Shown one piece after another: positions 58,112 through 64,000 of a DNA stretch of 64,000 nt. Both the position numbers and the translations under genes were made by a program. The stretch's first letter is position 1. Each line of letters starts with the position of its first letter. Origin of the DNA: Spizellomyces punctatus DAOM BR117 (Eukaryota; Chytridiomycota; Chytridiomycetes; Spizellomycetales; Spizellomycetaceae). Location: contig NW_015971540.1 in NCBI RefSeq assembly GCF_000182565.1, forward strand, positions 473,793 through 537,792, read 5' to 3'. Under the pieces are notes generated by a model that was not told where the DNA came from, searched no databases, and was given only the letters and a program-made list of their open reading frames with translations.

Positions 58112-60211
58112 ATGAGGTTCTCGGTTCTTACAACCGTCCTCCTCGCCGTATCCAGCACGCAGGCTCGGCCTCTGAATAACCAACGGCGACATGAAGTAGC
58201 TACCTCGCCAACGCCGACTGGTCCGCCGTCTGGGACGCAATCAACCTCACCAGGTGGGGACCCACCAGCGGTGCCGCCAGCGACTGTACCAACGGCGCCT
58301 CAACCCGGTACGCCACAACCTGGAAACGTAGCAGGCGAAATTGAAAAAGCCAAAGCCGCCATCCAAGATGCTGCTGCCACTATCGCAAAGCTTTTAGATG
58401 GGTTTGTAGCTGGTAACAAGGCACCAAACAATGGCGCACCTGCACCCGCACCTGCTGCAACTATCAATGGGGCCGACCCCCCCGTCGCTACCACGCCTGC
58501 CGGTGCTAGCGATCCCGCAAGAAGTCCTTCAGGGCCCGCAACGCAGATCCCACCTCCTGTAACTCCAGGCGGACCCAATCCTCCTGCCCCGGAGATCCCA
58601 CCTCCTGTAACTCCAGGCGGACCCAATCCCCCCGCTCCAGGAGACACCACCGGTACTCCTGCCAACGTCCCAAAAGACGCCCCCAAAGCTACCCCAGGAG
58701 AGACCACCGGTACTCCTGTCGACGTCCCTAAAACCCCGGACGCCCCCAAAACTGCCCCAAGCCCCGGAGGTACTGGCGACAGCCCAAAAACTCCACAGAC
58801 CCCACCTCCTGGAGGTAATAAAAATGGAACCGAAACTGGAGCTCCAAAAACAGGCGGGGATAAAAAGACTCCTGATGCTGGAACTGGGAAAAAGGAGACC
58901 GGAGCTGCAAAAACGGGCGATGGTAAGAAGACTCCTGATGCTGGAACTGGGAAAAAGGAGACCGGAGCTGCAAAAACCGGCGGTGATAAGAAGACTGGAA
59001 CTGGGAAAACGGACACTGGAGCTGCAAAAACGGGCGATGGTAAGAAGACTCCTGATGCTGGAACTGGGAAAAAGGATACCGGAGCTGCAAAAACGGGCGA
59101 TGGTAAGAAGGCACCCGATGCTGGAACTGGAGCAAAGAAAGGAGACGAGACCGCAGGAAAGACAACCGATACTGGGGCAGGAAAGGCCAAAACTCCAGGC
59201 GCAAAGATTCCGCTTCCGCCTGCTGGCACCAATTCGACAGGTGCCCCCGCTAGCCAGGAGACTGCTGCTACTCCTACCACTCCTGGTAAAAAAACCCAAC
59301 CCGTTACTATAACCGGAACCCCGGAGGAAATTCAAAAGAAAATCGATGCCAGTATCGCTACCGTCACCGGTAAGGGAGGAGCTGCCCAAGGCGGCGGAGC
59401 GAAGAAAGGCGGAGCGAAAAAAGCTGGAGATGCTAAAGCTGGAGATGCCAAAGCCGGAGATGCCAAAGCTGGAGATGCTAAAGCTGGAGATGCTAAAGCC
59501 GGAGATGCCAAAGGCCAAAAGGGAGCCAAGGGGAAAGCCAAGGACGCCGGAGATGCCAAAGGCCAAAAGGGAGCCAAGGGGAAAGGCAAGGACGACGGAG
59601 CTGCCAAGGGGAAGGCCAAAGACAATGGAGCAGCCAAGGCGAAGGCCAAAGACGGCGGAGCAGCAGCCAAAACCCCAGATGCTACCCCAGGAGCCGCCAA
59701 AGACGGTGGAGTAGCCAAAACCCCAGATGCGAAAACCCCAGGTGCTAAAACCCCCGATGCGAAAACCCCAGATGCTACGCCGGGAGCCGCCAAAGACGGT
59801 GGAGCAGCCAAGGCCCCAGGAAAAGCCAAAGAAGACACAGGAGCAGTGAACAATGGAGCAACCACCGATACCACTGAAACAACAGTAGCACCCAATCCTG
59901 ACGATAATGACGACGGAGATGGATCCAACTTTACTGCCGCTTTCCTAGCACGGCGCAATCCACAAGATCCAAAGACGACGCCTGGAGGAGCAAAGACCGC
60001 ACCTGGAGGAGCAGATAAGGCACCTGGAGGAGCAAACAAGGCACCTGGAGGAGCAAACAAGGCACCTGGAAAGGCAGAGGACAGTTCTGTAGGAACAAAG
60101 GCGAAGCCTGGAGGAGAAAAGGAGGCACCCAAGCAAAAGTCGCCAGCGCTTCCCACTCTAAAGACCCCACCTGGAGGACCAGTGGTAATAGCAAATGCAA
60201 TCGTTTACTAG
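58112..60211 (+). CDS. Secreted Pro/Ala/Lys-rich repeat protein
   Basis: ATG 58112; signal peptide MRFSVLTTVLLAVSSTQARP; intronless; 699 aa; stop 60209-60211. Only a short helix (EIEKAKAAIQDAAATIAKLL) looks ordered. The rest is low complexity: Pro/Gly/Thr blocks (IPPPVTPGGPNPPAP twice), five imperfect 21-aa units TPDAGTGKKETGAAKTGDGK (about 58850-59130), a 5-aa AGDAK array (59420-59510), KGQKGAKGKAKD units, KTPDA units, and 7-aa APGGANK units (59985-60075). Very basic and soluble-looking, with no anchor. Likely extracellular or wall-associated; function unknown. Long frames also run on the opposite strand here purely because of composition. Confidence 0.82.
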   Translation: MRFSVLTTVLLAVSSTQARPLNNQRRHEVATSPTPTGPPSGTQSTSPGGDPPAVPPATVPTAPQPGTPQPGNVAGEIEKAKAAIQDAAATIAKLLDGFVAGNKAPNNGAPAPAPAATINGADPPVATTPAGASDPARSPSGPATQIPPPVTPGGPNPPAPEIPPPVTPGGPNPPAPGDTTGTPANVPKDAPKATPGETTGTPVDVPKTPDAPKTAPSPGGTGDSPKTPQTPPPGGNKNGTETGAPKTGGDKKTPDAGTGKKETGAAKTGDGKKTPDAGTGKKETGAAKTGGDKKTGTGKTDTGAAKTGDGKKTPDAGTGKKDTGAAKTGDGKKAPDAGTGAKKGDETAGKTTDTGAGKAKTPGAKIPLPPAGTNSTGAPASQETAATPTTPGKKTQPVTITGTPEEIQKKIDASIATVTGKGGAAQGGGAKKGGAKKAGDAKAGDAKAGDAKAGDAKAGDAKAGDAKGQKGAKGKAKDAGDAKGQKGAKGKGKDDGAAKGKAKDNGAAKAKAKDGGAAAKTPDATPGAAKDGGVAKTPDAKTPGAKTPDAKTPDATPGAAKDGGAAKAPGKAKEDTGAVNNGATTDTTETTVAPNPDDNDDGDGSNFTAAFLARRNPQDPKTTPGGAKTAPGGADKAPGGANKAPGGANKAPGKAEDSSVGTKAKPGGEKEAPKQKSPALPTLKTPPGGPVVIANAIVY

Positions 60212-60872
60212 CCAAAAAGTCAAAACATTGAGATTGGATTAGAGCGAAAAAATCGTATATCAGAATACCGGAGAGATGTAAATACTTTATGGACGCTTGG
60301 AAACAATGAAAAAAAAAAAAATGTAGAGTATAACGAACGAAAAAAAAACTGGAAAGAAATAGGGAGGGGTTTGTTTATAGCGGGCGTGTCATCACATATG
60401 AAATGCTGTAGAAAAACGAATGCAAGGTTTTTTTTTGTATAAAAATCCTTTATGTATAAATTCTGTTGCGAAAACGAAATAAAAAATCAACAAAAAAATA
60501 TCGAACTGGCGAAGCCGAGTATCTGTTCTTTCTTTGTTATGAGTATACAGATGTCTCATCCAAAGGATATGCAATCTAGTCACTCTAAACATTCAAAAAA
60601 CAAATGGATGATGCATACAGAGATGTGAACGTGTTAAACTTTTTGGTATATTATGCAACTCTTCTTTTAATTACAAGCAACTGGACTACGTACATGACCT
60701 AGACTCGATATCACACGCACAGCGTACGATTACGCCGTCGTCTAGCAAACCCGCAAGGTTCTATAAAAACTTGTCGCCGTCATCACATCTAAACGCCGCA
60801 ACAGGAATACGCCCCCAATCGACAAATGTTTTTTGTCTGTTCCAGAATTCACATAGGTTCATGTCCATATCA
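60212..60872. other. Convergent intergenic region
   Basis: 661 bp with A/T runs between convergent genes. No gene is recognised. Confidence 0.55.
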
Positions 60873-62168
60873 TCACCTTCTACCAAATGACCCTCCTTGC
60901 CCATGTCCATGCCCATGCCCGCTTCCAGTGTCACTCCACCCGCTATTCGATGTTCCATACCCAACACCATATTGATAACCGCCATAGTCATAATAGGCAG
61001 GAGCTTGTGCTATATTGCCAGTCATCGCCATTGGCACCGGGGAGGGTGTCGTCGACGGAATGGGTGTTGGAGTCGGTCGGTTGACCGAAAGCTCGCTGTG
61101 GATGGATGGTTCATGGACAAGGCGGTCTGCTGTTGTGGAAGGAGAGCTGAAGCTTGCAGACATGCGCTGACGAAAATTGCTGGAGGGCTGTTTAAAATAA
61201 TAAAGAAAAGTCAGTCTCTTGTACAGTAAAAGATTGGTTTTCGCCAAACTCAGAGCAACCAACTTTAAGTTTCCACTTTCTGAAAGCATAAATGGCTAAC
61301 GCGGCACCGACGACACACACACTGGCGACCACGATGCCTGTTATAGCAGTGCCTTTTAGTGAGCTTGTTTTCGGCGAATCTTCTAGTGATGAATTTGGTG
61401 CCGTTGCTGAGGTTGGACTTGGCTGGAGCGCCGTTCTGCTATTGGACGCTGTAATGTGCCTTGTCTCTGTTACAATTCGCGGCGGGTCATTAGCTCCAAC
61501 AACCTGGGACGGTTGAGATTGTGATGGCTGGGAAGGTCCAGGCTGCGGCTGCGGCTGCGGTTGAGGTTGGGGTTGGGGTTGGGGCTGAGGTTGAGGTTGA
61601 GGTTGGGGCTGCGGCTGCGGTTGCGGTTGCGGTTGAGGATTTGGTGTCGGGTCCTATTCCAAAACCAGAGTTAAACCGGTGACATCTACTGGTGGGTCAT
61701 CTATGCACCCACCTGTTGCACGATACGAGTAACTGAAGTAACTACAACAGTCCGTGGGGGAGTACTTACCGATGGATCTGGTGCACGAGAGGGAGTCGCT
61801 TGGGAATGTGGAGGATTGGTCGGTGACGGACTTGGTCCCGTAGGCCTGTCCGAAGGGGATTGTGGTGACGGCCTGTCAGAAGAAGGCGCCGGAGAGGGCG
61901 GTACCGGCGTGCTTCCACCACCAGCCTGAGTGGGGGACGGCTTCGGATCGCTTGAAGGAGGAGGATTGTTGGTCGGAGCGGTGGATCCGCCCCCGCTCCT
62001 CGTTCCCTGTCGCGGTACTAGTCCAAGCGCCTTTTCATGATTCTCAAATGCCCGTCGCGTCAGTTCCAAAGAACGCCGTCTGTCGCCAGCAACAAAGGGC
62101 GGGTATAATGTAACAAGTGCAATGACGAGCAACAGGTAAACAAATCGCGCAGCAGAGAGAGGTGACAT
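60873..62168 (-). CDS. Single-pass membrane protein with Ser/Pro-rich ectodomain (wall-sensor-like)
   Basis: ATG 62166-62168; a TATA-like TATATAAAC sits about 45 bp upstream in the + strand reading; stop 60873-60875; two introns. Signal peptide MSPLSAARFVYLLLVIALVT...A, a short charged part (RRRSLELTRRAFENHEKALG), then a Ser/Thr/Pro-rich stalk, joined over an intron (IVQQ to DPTPNPQ) to about 16 Pro-Gln pairs. The TM helix is AITGIVVASVCVVGAALAIY followed by AFRKWKLK, and a cytosolic tail ends in Gly/His-rich SGHGHGHGQGGSFGRR. The layout resembles Mid2/Wsc-type wall stress sensors, but there is no WSC domain. The donor of intron 2 (GTTGGT) is atypical. Confidence 0.72.
61541..61638 (-). repeat. 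(Pro-Gln)n coding repeat
   Basis: About 16 units of a 6-bp repeat coding Pro-Gln on the minus strand, with CCT/CCA/CCG and CAA/CAG mixed. It forms a stiff, extended stalk next to the membrane. Confidence 0.88.
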
Positions 62169-63468
62169 TTGTTTTTTTTCGATTTTCGTTCAATCCAAAG
62201 CAGGGGGGAATATATAAACTTGTGTGCCTGTCAAACAGCAGACGCATGAATTCACGGCAAGTATGCACAAAAACAAACAAAAAAAACTGGCAGCGGACAA
62301 GGAAAATCAACGACGACGACGACGACGAGCGCAGGGCCAAAAGAAAGACATTTGAAACCCATCGCACTTTTGCCAATGACATCATTAATGTTCTATACCT
62401 TTTGAAACAAGTCTTTTACAAACAGAACGAGCGAAAAAGAATACGCAATGTGGTGTAGAATCGATAATGAAAAGCCTTTTGAGCAGCAGGAACTGTTTGC
62501 TAAAAGCCGTTTTTCCAGTTTCCGTTTCTTCGTTTGTATTCGATGACCTTTCCAATGCCCCGCTTAAGAACACCCCCAACAGTCTGAAATCGACACAAAA
62601 AAAAAGAGCTTTACATCCAACTCACAACCCACCAGCCAAAAACGCTACGAAAAAAAAAAAGCCTTTCGTCGTCGTCTAGCCGCCGTCAATCTCCTTTTCT
62701 CCTTGAAATGCCTTGAAGGAGGGGGGAAGATGGCCGTTGGGGGGAGTTACCATGGTGATTCTGTCAGGCACAATCACTGTGCCACTGCTACTTCATTTCG
62801 GGATTCGCTTCATTTCCAACACGCGCGGGTGGAAACCCAAGGCAGCCCAAAGCAGCCAAAAAAGCTGAGCAAAAAGCCCAAAGCAACAAAACTTTGGATA
62901 CATGACCACATCCACGTTGGATGCTCCAAAAGTAACGATACAAATCAAACAATCTGCAGAAAGAGAAAGGTCTTCCGTGTGTGCTTTTCATCGCTTGGCA
63001 TCTTGCTGTCCAGAATGGAGCGTATCAACTCGTGTTTGCACATGCGTTCTATTCAAAGCACAAGCGCAATACGATGGGGGCGTCATGCACACGTAGACCG
63101 TGGAAATGAACACTTCCAGCCGTCATTCAACTGGTTCCGCTTGTGTGCCTTCCAGATGTTAAAAAGCCTAAATGTTCTAAATAAACCCTCTTGAGTACTT
63201 TTACAATTTATCCATAAATAGAGTTACGGTGACTGTGACACCCTATTTATGCTATTTATAGAAATAAAGTTACAAGCGCGGCAGGTCTCGCGGACCCTTT
63301 CCAATGATGGTTTTTAGCTTTTGGGATGTGACAAAAGAGCTAGAAAAAAAAGAACACTTACTCATGCTGGGGATGGAAGGATAAAAAGGGCGGTCCTAAG
63401 TTTCCCTCCCAGACTGAAATAACGACTTTTTAGTTTTCCATTCGATACACAGCTCAAAAACAAAGAAC
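62169..63468. other. Intergenic region, divergent promoters
   Basis: 1.3 kb between divergent genes. A TATA-like GGATAAAAAGGG near 63380 is about 88 bp before the next start. No gene is supported; a + strand frame at 62703-63194 lacks protein-like features. Confidence 0.5.
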
Positions 63469-64000
63469 ATGCTCAAAGTCTCTTTGGCCACGTTTGCTCT
63501 CCTCTTGGGTGCGTCCTCTGCTCGTGCCCAGTCGTGCTCTGTCCTCGTTGACGACTTTACTGCCATCCGTACGGGGAGTTTACCTGGCGAGACCGTCGTG
63601 CGGGACTTTAATCTTCTCGGCGGTGACTATGGCAAGAGTGATGGTGCTTCCCTCACCTACACCATCGACACCACCGCCAAGCATGTTGAGCTGACTGCCG
63701 GCGCTACTGAAAACTTTTGGTTTGCAAAGTTTGTGAGTATTGGTGGGGGGAAGCGCGTTTTCTTTTGCTTTTTACATGGGTTTTGATTCATATCGGGCTA
63801 TTTGTTTATAATCAGGATCGTGATTCGTGCTTTGACCTCGTTACTCCCAAATACCAAGCAATTGTCTTTGATTTAGTCGCCCCCGCTGGATCTGACTTTA
63901 CCATGACCCTCACGCAAAAGACCCCCGACTGTGTAGACCGCGCGGGAGCCAACTCGGACTCGGTCTACGTTCCCCTCACAAAGTACATCACTCCCAACGG
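63469..64000 (+). CDS. Secreted protein, possible carbohydrate-binding-like beta domain (partial)
   Basis: ATG 63469 with signal peptide MLKVSLATFALLLGASSARA; one intron 63733-63815 (GTGAGT...ATCAG) joining ENFWFAKF to DRDSCFDLVTPKYQAIVFDL. The frame is open to the window edge, so the gene is cut off. The pattern DDFTAIRTGSLPGETVVRDF, LTYTIDTTAKHVELTAG and IVFDLVAPAGSDFTMTLTQK suggests a beta-sandwich of the galactose-binding or CIA30-like kind. Family is tentative. Probably extracellular. Confidence 0.7.

Noticed and set aside
58300-60156. Three long minus-strand frames (over 270 codons each) opposite the Pro/Ala/Lys-rich gene
   Set aside because: They arise from the repeated GC-rich codons of the sense gene, have no start context or splice logic, and read as Val/Phe/Pro repeats.
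62703-63194. Plus-strand frame of 163 codons
   Set aside because: Cys/His/Ser-rich random-looking composition; part of a divergent promoter region.

Overview
The window looks like nuclear DNA of an early-diverging, probably zoosporic (chytrid-type) fungus. Genes are dense and carry many short GT-AG introns of about 55-100 bp. The gene set is fungal: an EgtD/EgtB-fused ergothioneine synthase, a hybrid histidine kinase, an AA11-type LPMO, MFS sugar carriers, a SH3-DH-PH RhoGEF and a wall-sensor-like protein. The animal-like MFSD1 and MANBA-type beta-mannosidase and the Fanzor relic fit an early-diverging lineage. The species cannot be named from sequence alone. Exon joins given here were read by eye from splice signals and frame continuity.

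Region 1-3.7 kb is a transposon graveyard. A fragment of Ty3/gypsy reverse transcriptase (+) abuts, head to head, the gag and LTR of another gypsy copy (-). The 600-bp LTR has perfect 7-bp terminal inverted repeats (TGTAACG/CGTTACA), an internal TATA box and AATAAA signal, and a primer binding site. It ends directly against an open frame that I read as a decayed Fanzor (eukaryotic TnpB relative) with two in-frame stops and an Asp-to-Asn change at the expected RuvC-I position.

Region 3.7-8.1 kb: a chimeric Bmt2-like protein, an ADF-H/coiled-coil/PH protein (-), and a multi-pass membrane protein. Region 8.1-10.7 kb is non-coding but built from diverged direct and inverted duplications. Region 10.7-19.1 kb: an MFSD1-type lysosomal carrier (-) divergent from a secreted or lysosomal GH2 beta-mannosidase (+), which converges on an MFS hexose transporter (-). 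Together these form a plausible mannoside breakdown and uptake cluster. Region 19.1-25.7 kb: an F-box/LRR gene, a small one-TM protein, degenerate repeated coding-like sequence and tRNA-Ala.

Region 25.7-33.3 kb: a kelch/TM/SH3 surface protein, Egt1 flanked by two near-identical tRNA-Thr(CGU) genes, and a GPI-anchored AA11-like LPMO. Region 33.3-42.1 kb: a 237-bp tandem duplication, a hybrid histidine kinase (-) and a BRO1-domain protein (-). Region 42.9-56.5 kb: a WRN-type 3'-5' exonuclease carrying a very long repeat-containing tail, a Q-rich protein and a RhoGEF. Region 56.7-64 kb: tRNA-Gln, a secreted Pro/Ala/Lys-rich repeat protein, a single-pass wall-sensor-like protein with a (Pro-Gln)n stretch (-), and the start of a secreted protein that runs off the window.
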